The position numbers were made by a program, and so were the translations under genes. From positions 1-42,568 of the forward strand of contig CAZRSW010000017.1 of NCBI GenBank assembly GCA_964602845.1: DNA of 42,568 nt, in the 5' to 3' direction. This document shows, piece by piece, positions 35,234 through 42,568 of the stretch; the first letter of the stretch is position 1, and each line of letters opens with the position of its first letter. The notes beneath the pieces were generated by a model. It was not told the DNA's origin. It ran no database searches and saw nothing but the letters and a program-made list of their open reading frames with translations. This DNA is from CAZRSW01 sp964602845. GTDB taxonomy: Bacteria > Chloroflexota > Dehalococcoidia > Lucifugimonadales > UBA826.

Positions 35234-36691
35234 TCATATTCTCACTTTACTACCCCCCCCTTTAAAAATTGATAAAAATGCCGCCAGCAATGCAAACATT
35301 GCTAGCGTTGCAAAGGCAGCTCTCATTCCCGAAACAAAAGCATTCAACAAGCCAGGATCGGAAAACTGTCCAGCATTAGACAAATCGGGGTCGTATCCCA
35401 TCGACCTCATAACCCCTGATACAATTACCGTCGATACAGCTATAGTCACAAGATTGCCTGAATTTCGCACAAGATTTATAAAACCCAATACTGACCCATA
35501 ACTATCAACCTCTGTAACACTTAATATAGCACTGTTATTGGGGCCATAAAATGCTCCCATTCCTCCACTGATGGGTATTACAGCGAGATATGGCAACCAA
35601 GTCGATGAATCCATATCCAATGTGGACAAAAGTATCAAGCCGCAGGCGGCACAAACGAGACCTCCTATAGTGAATCTTCTCCAACCATGCCTATCTGATA
35701 ATCGTCCCGAAATGGGACTTGCAATGACCATTGCGAGCGCAGCCGGTACAAATACAAGCCCAACTTCATCTGGAGAATAACCACTCACATACTCTAGATA
35801 AAAAGGCAATAGAAACCAGACAGAAGACATACCAAGGAAACAAAGAAAATTAGCTGTTATAGACGTTGTAAAAAGCAATCTTGAGAACAACCTAAAATCT
35901 AGTATAGGCTCATCAACCTTCAACGATCGCCATGCAAAACAGGCCAGAAAGACCGCAAAACAGGCACCAAAAGCAACTGTCTGTCCTGAAAACCATCCAC
36001 TACTGGGAATCGAGGTAAATCCTCCAAGCAAGCTTGTAAGGACCACAATACACAAAGCTGCCCCAACCCAATCATATCGACGATTGACAGCATTTGTAGG
36101 GCGATCATTTTTCAAAATCATCCATGATAAGAGAGCCGCGAACCCAGATATGACAGCAGTCAAAACGAAAACTGACTGCCATCCAAATATCTCCACTATC
36201 GTGCCTCCCACCGCCGGACCAAGGACATTGCCCAAACCCACAAACACAAGAACAGACCCTACCGCTTTACCTCGTTGCCCTTCCCCAAAAGCATCCACCG
36301 CTATAGCCATCGACATGCCTTGAACCATTGCGCTACCCAACCCTTGAAAAAATCTCCCGGCGAAAAGGATATGCATAGAAGGCGCCAGCGCAGTAATAAG
36401 ACCACCTACAGCGAAAACAACAAGCCCCGCCGTATTGACCTTTTTCAACCCGACTATATCCCCCATTCTTCCCATAGGTAATAACAGGGAAGCCGTGACA
36501 ACAAGATAGATGATTAATACCCATTGCACCTCTGGCAAATCAGCCCTAAAATGTTCAGATATTGCTGGAAGGGCCACCGTAACCCCTCTGTCCATAACGG
36601 TGCTAAAAATCGACACTGCACTAACGCCAAATGCCAACCATCTGTAGTATTTATTCCTAGATTCTCGTTGAAATAAGAACATTAATACCAC
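35234..36691 (-). CDS. MFS transporter, DHA2 (14-TM type, second copy)
   Basis: 485 aa with about 14 membrane segments. Motifs: GRMGDIVGLKKVNTAG after TM2, and GPAVGGTIVEIFGWQ for the antiporter motif. SYGSVLGFINLVRNSGNLV near the end parallels YGVVAALVNMVRTSGNLTG of the carrier at 9715, supporting paralogy. Predicted proton-coupled exporter. The open frame starts at a GTG; an ATG three codons later (36680-36682) is an equally good start because no ribosome site stands out. It lies 77 bp downstream of the amidohydrolase gene. Confidence 0.86.
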   Translation of the reverse strand: MVLMFLFQRESRNKYYRWLAFGVSAVSIFSTVMDRGVTVALPAISEHFRADLPEVQWVLIIYLVVTASLLLPMGRMGDIVGLKKVNTAGLVVFAVGGLITALAPSMHILFAGRFFQGLGSAMVQGMSMAIAVDAFGEGQRGKAVGSVLVFVGLGNVLGPAVGGTIVEIFGWQSVFVLTAVISGFAALLSWMILKNDRPTNAVNRRYDWVGAALCIVVLTSLLGGFTSIPSSGWFSGQTVAFGACFAVFLACFAWRSLKVDEPILDFRLFSRLLFTTSITANFLCFLGMSSVWFLLPFYLEYVSGYSPDEVGLVFVPAALAMVIASPISGRLSDRHGWRRFTIGGLVCAACGLILLSTLDMDSSTWLPYLAVIPISGGMGAFYGPNNSAILSVTEVDSYGSVLGFINLVRNSGNLVTIAVSTVIVSGVMRSMGYDPDLSNAGQFSDPGLLNAFVSGMRAAFATLAMFALLAAFLSIFKGGGSKVRI

Positions 36692-36768
36692 AGATTTAAG
36701 TGCTTAAAAACACATGGTGAAACTCCCTCATGAGCCAATCTGATCGCAAATGCCTTGTTACATTTCAT

Positions 36769-38049
36769 CTACGTTGACGCCCTGTCTATCCTTTTTCCGC
36801 CAAGAAATACATCAACGATATTTCGTAGACTCTTTATGTCAGTGCTCGGGTCACCATCTACCACGAGAATATCTGCCTTTTTACCTACCTCTAAAGTTCC
36901 AACCTGACTATCAACCCAACAGGACCTTGCGGAATCTTTAGTTGCAGACACAATGGCTTCCATGGCTGTCATCCCGACATCTACATGAGCAAGGACTTCA
37001 TCCTGCAAACTACTACCACCAAGTTTATAATGCATCCAAGAAGCATCCGTCCCTGCCGCAAATTTGACCCCGTCAGATAACATCCTAGTAAACATTGGTT
37101 TTCTCTCTTCCCATTGACGTTCCGACTCAATGATCTCCCTCTTCTCGGACTCAGAAACACCTACCGACTTCTCACGGTCTTTAAGATCCCAAAGCCGTTG
37201 CCTCGCCTGATGTAAGGTTGGGTTCAAATATGTCCCGTTTTTGACCATCGCATCTGAAATATCACTTCTGTAGACAAACGTTCCATCCGGCTCTAGATGA
37301 TAACCATGGATTATGGTGTCAACTCCAGACTCCAAAGAATTGATAATCCCTTCACTATTCAAGCAATGAGCAGCAACGTGTACCCCAAATTTATGGGCTT
37401 CATCAACTATTGCAGAAATTTCATCTCGATTAAAGGATGGCCGACCTTTGATCGAAGTCTTAGTACTGCCGTCAGTGGCCGTAATTTTGATGAAGTCGGC
37501 ACCCTCTCCTAGGAGTTGCCTGACAGCTCGGCGAGCCTCGACTACCCCTGTCACCGTCGTGCCAAAGTAGCCAAGATGTCCACCCTCTACTGCTATTGGC
37601 CTTCCAGCCAGAATCAAACGAGGGCTAATAGCCACGTTCATCTCCACGGCCTTACGAAGCATAAATGTTGTTTGGTTCTTTGCTCCACAATCCCTTACAG
37701 TAGTAACGCCGGAAAGCAGATGCCTCTTTGCATTTCCTGCAGCCTGCAAGGTGAGAATTTCATCAGGCAAAGTTGCAAGGTTGTCACCAGACCTACCATC
37801 CCCAAATCCTATTAGATGAACGTGGCAATCCACAAGTCCTGGAAGTATAGATTTGCCTTCATAATTAAATTCTTTGAAGGAACCTGATTCTGGTGGCGCT
37901 ATACTTTCGGTTGTTCCAATAGAAATGATAGTGTCACCCTGAACCAAAATGGCTGCGTTCCGTACGGGCTCACCGCCGTTACCGTCAATGAGCAGTGAAC
38001 CTTTTATTAACATGAAATCTGTTTTTACTCTTGTCAAGGTTTTCTCCAT
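36769..38049 (-). CDS. Metal-dependent amidohydrolase (imidazolonepropionase/prolidase-like)
   Basis: 426 aa of the amidohydrolase superfamily. Metal-site residues: His76 and His78 (VDCHVHL), Lys188 (FIKITATDG), His228 (VAAHC), His248 (IIHGYHLE) and Asp335 (GTDAS). The N-terminal beta-sandwich (LIKGSLLIDGNGGEPVRNAAI) and the C-terminal GTLEVGKKADILVVDGDP are standard. It hydrolyses a C-N bond in an amide or cyclic imide, or a similar substrate. The Lys makes a binuclear, carboxylated-Lys centre possible. Cytoplasmic. The ATG at 38049 has a weak ribosome site; Met13 is an alternative start. First gene of a minus-strand group with the DHA2 carrier and the third GMC enzyme. Confidence 0.9.
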   Translation of the reverse strand: MEKTLTRVKTDFMLIKGSLLIDGNGGEPVRNAAILVQGDTIISIGTTESIAPPESGSFKEFNYEGKSILPGLVDCHVHLIGFGDGRSGDNLATLPDEILTLQAAGNAKRHLLSGVTTVRDCGAKNQTTFMLRKAVEMNVAISPRLILAGRPIAVEGGHLGYFGTTVTGVVEARRAVRQLLGEGADFIKITATDGSTKTSIKGRPSFNRDEISAIVDEAHKFGVHVAAHCLNSEGIINSLESGVDTIIHGYHLEPDGTFVYRSDISDAMVKNGTYLNPTLHQARQRLWDLKDREKSVGVSESEKREIIESERQWEERKPMFTRMLSDGVKFAAGTDASWMHYKLGGSSLQDEVLAHVDVGMTAMEAIVSATKDSARSCWVDSQVGTLEVGKKADILVVDGDPSTDIKSLRNIVDVFLGGKRIDRAST

Positions 38050-38335
38050 TCTTAGCTTATGATTTGAACGGTAGTAAATTATTTCGAACTCATCTCCCCG
38101 AAAATTTTCTGAAACTCATAAACTATACCTTAACGCCCCCCAAAACATATTAGCTTCAGAAGCAGACAAGCTCCGCCCCAACAGCTTGCCTGATACCATG
38201 AATATTTGGTATACATGATAATTGTTGCTCGGCTGAATTATTTCGTGCACGATGCCGGCCTCCAACGTCATTACGCGGCAAAGGTCCCTAAAATCATTCA
38301 GAGTAGGATTAAGATATGAGAAGGATTATTTAGCC

Positions 38336-39208
38336 ATGAAGATTCATCTCATAGATGGTACATATGAACTATTTCGGTCCCATTTTGGACAACCTCCCCG
38401 CAACACACCGGAAGGAAGACCCATAGGAGCTGTGAGGGGACTCATACAAACGCTCCTGTCTATGTTAAACCGATCTGAAGTAACTCACGTTGCTGTCGCA
38501 TTCGACACAGAGATTAAATCATTCCGCAATGAATTGTATCCCCAATATAAGGATGGATCCGACACCCCGGATGAATTGAAAGAACAATTTCCAGTTGCTG
38601 AACAGGCAGTGGAAGCTCTGGGAATTGTGAAATGGTCTGCCATAAACTTCGAGGCCGATGACATTTTGGCATCAGCAGCAGTATCTTTTCTTGCGGATGA
38701 AGAAGTAGAGCAAATCATCATTTGTTCCCCGGACAAGGATCTTTCCCAGGTGGTTAAGGGAAATGAAATAGTGTGCTTCGACAGTAGAAAGGGTATGTAC
38801 CTAGATGCTTCAGGGGTTGTCGATAAGTTCGGAGTTCCACCAAAATCGATTCCAGACTATCTTGGACTTGCTGGAGATTCAGCTGATGGCATACCAGGAG
38901 TTCCTCGGTGGGGGATTAAAGCGAGCTCAACTTTGCTCTACCGATATAAACATATAGAAAACATTCCCACCCGACATGAACTCTGGGATATAAAAGTGCG
39001 CGGCGCTGCCGGACTATCAAAAAGCCTGGAAAATCATAGAAAAGAGGCGAAATTGTACAAGATGCTGGCGAGCCTGCGTTTAGACGTACCTATCGAGGAA
39101 ACCACCTCGGACTTACAATGGAAAGGCGCCATAAAATCTACTTTCCCCAGGCTCTGTGAAAACTTGGGAATTGATCGACTTTCAACCCAACCTTATATGT
39201 GGAGATGA
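38336..39208 (+). CDS. 5'-3' exonuclease (Pol I N-terminal/FEN-like)
   Basis: 290 aa from the ATG at 38336. The frame stays open back to 38252, but MKIHLIDGTYELFRS is the expected N-terminus and GAGAAGGA lies about 11 nt upstream. Metal-binding acids: Asp7, Asp57 (AFDTE), Glu106, Asp108 and Asp109 (FEADD), Asp133 and Asp135 (SPDKDL), and Asp181/Asp184 (GDSADGIPGV), followed by the helix-3-turn-helix that grips the DNA 5' end. It should remove RNA primers or flaps in replication and repair. There is no polymerase domain, so it is a stand-alone form like those of some actinobacteria. tRNA-Arg follows convergently. Confidence 0.9.
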   Translation: MKIHLIDGTYELFRSHFGQPPRNTPEGRPIGAVRGLIQTLLSMLNRSEVTHVAVAFDTEIKSFRNELYPQYKDGSDTPDELKEQFPVAEQAVEALGIVKWSAINFEADDILASAAVSFLADEEVEQIIICSPDKDLSQVVKGNEIVCFDSRKGMYLDASGVVDKFGVPPKSIPDYLGLAGDSADGIPGVPRWGIKASSTLLYRYKHIENIPTRHELWDIKVRGAAGLSKSLENHRKEAKLYKMLASLRLDVPIEETTSDLQWKGAIKSTFPRLCENLGIDRLSTQPYMWR

Positions 39209-39236
39209 GTATCTGCAAAGGGATTTATGGTTCGAG

Positions 39237-39308
39237 TACCCCCGGCGGGACTCGAACCCGCGCGCCTGGCTCCGGAGGCCAGAGCTCTGTCCACTGAGCT
39301 ACGGGGGT
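39237..39308 (-). tRNA. tRNA-Arg (anticodon CCG)
   Basis: 72 nt cloverleaf on the minus strand. Acceptor ACCCCCG pairs with CGGGGGT; D stem GCTC/GAGC; anticodon stem CTGGC/GCCAG with loop CTCCGGA, so the anticodon is CCG and reads the Arg codon CGG; variable loop GCGC; T arm GCGGG-TTCGAGT-CCCGC. Discriminator base A. The 3' CCA is not encoded. Confidence 0.95.
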
Positions 39309-39318
39309 CAGTAAAGCA

Positions 39319-39348
39319 AATATAACAGCCGGACACTTAGAGACTCAA
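39319..39348 (-). promoter_or_regulatory. Candidate promoter of tRNA-Arg
   Basis: On the minus strand, TTGAGT and TATATT (5 of 6) are 18 bp apart. The start point would fall a few bases before the tRNA 5' end at 39308. It lies in the gap after the exchanger gene, which ends at 39356. Confidence 0.5.
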
Positions 39349-39355
39349 CCTTACA

Positions 39356-40600
39356 CTAGTCTGTGATGGCGCTGTTCGCCTCTTCTTTGTTAGACAGTTT
39401 CAAATACAGGTACCAGCCACCGCACACTACAGCAATACCCAGATAAATATAGGTGAAAAACTGTCTCTCTGACTGATCCACAAATGGGAGATGTAACAAG
39501 AAAAGCGCCAACAGGACAAGTCCAGACTTCCATCCAATAATCCGAGGAATAACCAGTACCAGAGCCAATAACGAGGTAGCAGCTGTGAGTAGAAATTCGG
39601 TTGACTGCATATCATTGAGCGGTAAGTTCATTAATTCTCCCGCGGAAAGGCTGTATACACCAGTCATACTACCAACTAATAGGGTAAGTTGATTTACCTC
39701 TGCCGAAATCAACGTTGCTAGGCCAGCAACTGGGTTGGATCTCAAGCTGAACAAAACAGCAATTATTATCTCAGGGGATTCTGAAGCCAACGGTGCAACC
39801 CATTGTATAAGGATGAAGTCGTCAATTCCCAATCCACTTCCAGTTTCAATCAAGGCATGGACGAAAGGTTCTGCAGCCACAATGATCACCAAAGCGGAGT
39901 ATGCGAAAAGAGTCAGAACCAGAAGCCTACGAATAGCCTTGCTCTGTTCACCAATTGCTAGGGAAGGGCCCATCAATTCTGGTTCCTCAGTTTCCTTGGT
40001 AGAGCTTCTCCAAAGATAAACCAAGTACAACGCGACCAAGGCTCCTGCAACAATAACGTGGACTTCCTGTAGGAAAAAAATCATGAATGCCACCAACGTT
40101 GCGATCGCTAGCATAATAATCTCAAGACCCATAGTTCCCTGGAAGTTCAGCGAAGTCCTTCTCTTGAGCCAAAATATTAGTATGACTGCCGACCACCCTA
40201 GGCCAATTAATAACCTGTTAGCTCCCGTCACATTAGCTGCTACACGTTCCATTTCGTCTGTAACCACCCCCCCTGCTGAGAATGTCTGTCCAAGATCCGT
40301 GGCAACGATATAAGATTGACCAGCTTCCCAGGCAAGCACGGCTTCAACAGCATATTCTGGCAAGATTGCGACCAACGCTAGGACAGCTATCGCAAACGAA
40401 GCGGATACATCCACCTGCGCAGCTTCTGCAGCCCATGATATTAGAAATGCTCCGCCTACGATCCCAAGGCCAAATATAAAGGCAGATACGATCGGGTCGG
40501 TGTATAAACCTGCGATAACCAAAATAAACGATGGGATCCCGAGACATGAAAATACCACAAGCAGCAACCAAGACGAAGTGTATTTACTATTTCCAACCAC
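39356..40600 (-). CDS. CaCA-family sodium/calcium-type exchanger
   Basis: 414 aa from the preferred start, with about 11 membrane segments. The two inverted alpha repeats of the Ca2+/cation antiporter family are visible: ALVAILPEYAVEAVLAW in the first half and PLASESPEIIIAVLFSLR in the second, both with the acidic residues that bind the ion. It probably exports Ca2+ or another divalent cation against Na+ or H+. The GTG at 40598-40600 has GGGGAG 7 nt upstream; a TTG at 40613-40615 (5 residues longer) has none. A 13-bp perfect dyad lies upstream (40634-40674). Confidence 0.87.
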   Translation of the reverse strand: MVGNSKYTSSWLLLVVFSCLGIPSFILVIAGLYTDPIVSAFIFGLGIVGGAFLISWAAEAAQVDVSASFAIAVLALVAILPEYAVEAVLAWEAGQSYIVATDLGQTFSAGGVVTDEMERVAANVTGANRLLIGLGWSAVILIFWLKRRTSLNFQGTMGLEIIMLAIATLVAFMIFFLQEVHVIVAGALVALYLVYLWRSSTKETEEPELMGPSLAIGEQSKAIRRLLVLTLFAYSALVIIVAAEPFVHALIETGSGLGIDDFILIQWVAPLASESPEIIIAVLFSLRSNPVAGLATLISAEVNQLTLLVGSMTGVYSLSAGELMNLPLNDMQSTEFLLTAATSLLALVLVIPRIIGWKSGLVLLALFLLHLPFVDQSERQFFTYIYLGIAVVCGGWYLYLKLSNKEEANSAITD

Positions 40601-40934
40601 ACTTGAACTCCCCAAATGATTTTTAATCTGATTGTAGAAATTTATGCCGGTTACAAAAGCACATAAATTTCTACGATTGCGACGTCCTTTTTCTACTTAA
40701 GAGCTAATCCCTGAAAAACGCCAGCTCTTATTTCAATAAATACATTGGAGAAAAACAAGGGCATCGACTGAACATGATAATTTACGACTCATATTATGTG
40801 ACATGTGATGCCAAATAACAATTAACAATATGGGATCAGTTTATGTTTGCTGAAAATATCGAACTGAGAAAAGGTGTTTTTCCTTTTGACCAGTTGGGGA
40901 AATGATAATGGAATCCCGGGCAAACACCCATAAG
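40601..40934. other. Intergenic region with several inverted repeats
   Basis: 334 bp between two minus-strand genes. It holds a 13-bp dyad (40634-40674), an 8-bp dyad TAAGAGCT/AGCTCTTA (40698-40730) and AAAAGG/CCTTTT near 40873-40892. No ORF or known RNA family recognised. Confidence 0.6.
40634..40674 (-). promoter_or_regulatory. Perfect 13-bp inverted repeat upstream of the exchanger
   Basis: Arms GTAGAAATTTATG (40634-40646) and CATAAATTTCTAC (40662-40674) with a 15-bp spacer. It lies 34-74 bp before the exchanger start and could be an operator for an ion-responsive repressor or an mRNA stem. No U-run follows, which argues against a terminator. Confidence 0.5.
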
Positions 40935-41777
40935 TTAACTATTTAACAGATCCATAAAGTCGTCATCTATTTCCGCATCTGTTAAATCGGCCCATCTGAA
41001 GTTCGCCCCAGTCAAGATAGCTCCACGGAAATCAGCTTGTGAAAGATCCGCCAAAGTCATATCCGCATCAGTTAGGATGGCTGAGATCAGCACGGCATCT
41101 CTCATGGTGGCAAGCATTAGAGATGCCCCCTTTAAATTACATCTTCTCAAATTTGCCTTCGACAAGTCAGCGTTATTTAATCTGACATTTTCTAAATTCG
41201 ATCCCGTTAAAACAGCTTCCCTAAGGCTAGCCCCAGAGAGCACTGCTCCTGGTAGCATAGCACCACTTAAAATAACGCCCGTCAAATCAGCTCCAGAAAG
41301 ATTCGCGTCGTTAAGAATAACGTTTCTCATAGAGGCAACCGTGAGATCAGCATTTTCCAAATTCGCTCCCCTAAGGGTGGCCCCTCGAAAATTAGCGCCA
41401 ACAGCAGAGGTTTCAGAAAGATTCACCTTACCATCCATGTGAGCACCTCCGAGATTGGCGCCAGTCAAGTCGGATCCCGCCATATCAGCACCAAATAACC
41501 GTGCCTCCATAAGATATGAGTCACTAAGGTCAGCATTTCTGAGATTTGACTCTCTGAGATTCGCCTCTGCGAGATTCGCTTCCTCAAAGCGACTGCCTGA
41601 AAGATTAGTACCGCTTAAATTAGCTCCTCGGAAATTAGTGCCTCTCAGGTCCGAGCCCGATAAGTCTGCGCCACTCAGGACTGCCCTACTGAAATTTAGC
41701 CCCGTCAGCACAGATCCGCTGAGGCTACCACCCTCAGCGAATTTCTTCAGCGCCTCTTTTTCCACGTTTCTAGACAT
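40935..41777 (-). CDS. Pentapeptide-repeat protein
   Basis: About 280 aa from Met at 41775-41777; the open frame extends to a TTG at 41891 but the extra 38 residues look unlike a protein start and no start has a clear ribosome site. Nearly the whole length, from about residue 18, is A(D/N)LxG-type repeats (for example LSGADLSGSDLRGTNFRGAN), which fold into a right-handed beta-helix. A short break (HMDGKVNLSETSAVG) interrupts it. There is no signal peptide and no second domain. Some such proteins mimic DNA and protect gyrase, but most have no known role. It is preceded by the PPOX-type gene on the same strand. Confidence 0.88.
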   Translation of the reverse strand: MSRNVEKEALKKFAEGGSLSGSVLTGLNFSRAVLSGADLSGSDLRGTNFRGANLSGTNLSGSRFEEANLAEANLRESNLRNADLSDSYLMEARLFGADMAGSDLTGANLGGAHMDGKVNLSETSAVGANFRGATLRGANLENADLTVASMRNVILNDANLSGADLTGVILSGAMLPGAVLSGASLREAVLTGSNLENVRLNNADLSKANLRRCNLKGASLMLATMRDAVLISAILTDADMTLADLSQADFRGAILTGANFRWADLTDAEIDDDFMDLLNS

Positions 41778-41948
41778 ATTTAGAGTTATGCTTTGACTCG
41801 ACAAACTCAGACATTCTACATTGAATCCAATCATAGATTGACTGGAAGAATAATATGTTCCCAGGCCAATCATCTTTTTCAGAAACAACAACCTGATTTA
41901 ACTTCGACAATCCGTACTCCATGTGTCTCAACTGACAAATTATCATCT

Positions 41949-42368
41949 TCAATCATCACCATCAAAGCCTATAACTTTACCAGGCCGTATAGTAATTAGA
42001 ACAAACTTTATCAGTCCTAAAGTGTCACGCACATAGTCAGGGGCATCTTTGGGCCCCATATAGTGATAGGCTAAGTTACTGACAGTATCATCTATATTTT
42101 CGGGGCTCGTAATAAAGGCCAATCCATTTACCTGAACCCACGGTTGAGGGGATCTATCTGCCGCGACGACCAGAGAAACCCTTGGATCGTTACGGATGTT
42201 TCTAACTTTCACGGATTCAGTATCAGAGGCAACAATAAAGTTGCCAGAAACCACCTTGTGCCAAACGGGTGACGTATGAGGCGATCCGTCTGGGTGCAGA
42301 GTTGTTATGAAGGACACTATGGGTTCCTTTAAAAGGGTCTCTATTTTGTGTTTACTCAATCTACCCAT
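41949..42368 (-). CDS. PPOX-fold flavin/F420-binding protein
   Basis: 139 aa, the length of a single split-barrel domain. Features of the pyridoxamine-5'-phosphate-oxidase-like/F420 group: SFITTLHPDGSPHTSPVWHK near the start, VKVRNIRNDPRVSLVVA in the middle and IRPGKVIGFDGDD at the end. It should bind FMN or the deazaflavin F420 and catalyse a reduction or oxidation; the substrate is unknown. F420-type members are frequent in actinobacteria and Chloroflexota. ATG at 42366-42368 with a weak ribosome site. Confidence 0.88.
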   Translation of the reverse strand: MGRLSKHKIETLLKEPIVSFITTLHPDGSPHTSPVWHKVVSGNFIVASDTESVKVRNIRNDPRVSLVVAADRSPQPWVQVNGLAFITSPENIDDTVSNLAYHYMGPKDAPDYVRDTLGLIKFVLITIRPGKVIGFDGDD

Positions 42369-42483
42369 ATTATTTGGTGCGAACCTAACCTTCTTTGCAC
42401 TCGGGTTTTCATAACACTAACGATTACCAGTAGATCATACAGCTTTATCACCACGCTTTTCTCCCGCCACGGTGCAAACGTTT

Positions 42484-42513
42484 TTGATCTGCCAATTGGG
42501 CCTACTGTATACT
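42484..42513 (+). promoter_or_regulatory. Candidate outward promoter at the right edge
   Basis: TTGATC (42484-42489) and TATACT (42508-42513, 5 of 6) with an 18-bp spacer, facing out of the window. It may drive a divergent gene beyond the end. Confidence 0.3.
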
Positions 42514-42568
42514 GGCGGCGACACTCAAATCTTCAGAATAAGGTTTATTATCTTTGCAGTCTCAACCA

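Noticed and set aside
40601..40700. yybP-ykoY-type manganese riboswitch before the exchanger
   Set aside because: GGGGAG is present but only as the ribosome site; the conserved core of that riboswitch is not visible.
41077..41796. Two plus-strand frames with regular repeats
   Set aside because: Exact antisense reflections of the pentapeptide repeats.
1..42568. Insertion sequences, integrases, phage genes or defence systems
   Set aside because: No transposase, recombinase, restriction, toxin-antitoxin or Cas-like protein could be found on either strand.

Overview
The window looks like a stretch of a mid-GC, streamlined bacterial chromosome, most likely a marine Chloroflexota of the SAR202 type (inference, moderate confidence). 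The clues are a repeated charged spacer (VEVIKE three times) behind a lipoprotein Cys, several paralogous GMC flavoprotein oxidoreductases, SDRs and MFS carriers in one place, a PPOX/F420-type flavin protein, frequent TTG/GTG starts, and a tRNA gene without encoded CCA. There is no rRNA, CRISPR array, transposase, integrase or phage gene.

Layout. (1) 28-1188, minus: an epoxide-hydrolase-type alpha/beta hydrolase. (2) 1612-8213, plus: a branched-chain-amino-acid-type ABC importer (LivK-like lipoprotein, a single 975-aa LivH-LivM fusion permease, LivG, LivF), then a TIM-barrel sugar isomerase/epimerase. (3) 8296-11226: two MFS carriers. (4) 11276-14020: a divergent pair, a formylglycine-type sulfatase (minus) and a Gfo/Idh/MocA dehydrogenase (plus). 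(5) 14352-21206, plus: a tight run of GlcG/DUF336 protein, DppD, DppF, GMC oxidoreductase, SDR, second GMC oxidoreductase and a cupin. It converges on 21286-24974 (minus), which holds the peptide-type permeases DppC and DppB and their lipoprotein binding protein. Together the two operons give one complete five-subunit importer plus oxidation enzymes. (6) 25304-28858, plus: a galactose-binding-like protein, an SDR, a VOC/glyoxalase protein and an MFS carrier. (7) 29318-33505, plus: an unrecognised 266-aa protein behind an AT-rich spacer, a zinc alcohol dehydrogenase, an MFS carrier and a VUT-family membrane protein. (8) 33515-38049, minus: amidohydrolase, DHA2 MFS carrier and a third GMC oxidoreductase. 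(9) 38336-42368: a more housekeeping-like end with a 5'-3' exonuclease, tRNA-Arg(CCG), a CaCA-type cation exchanger, a pentapeptide-repeat protein and a PPOX-fold flavin protein.

The bulk (1-38 kb) reads as an accessory catabolic region: importers bring in small organic molecules, which are desulfated, hydrolysed and oxidised by GMC, SDR, MDR and Gfo/Idh enzymes. Substrates cannot be fixed from sequence. I saw no clearly new defence or mobile system. The most interesting items are the convergent importer plus GMC-SDR-GMC operon, the LivH-LivM fusion, hairpins in both binding-protein/permease gaps, several strong palindromes in front of catabolic genes, and an unassigned ORF behind an AT-rich spacer.
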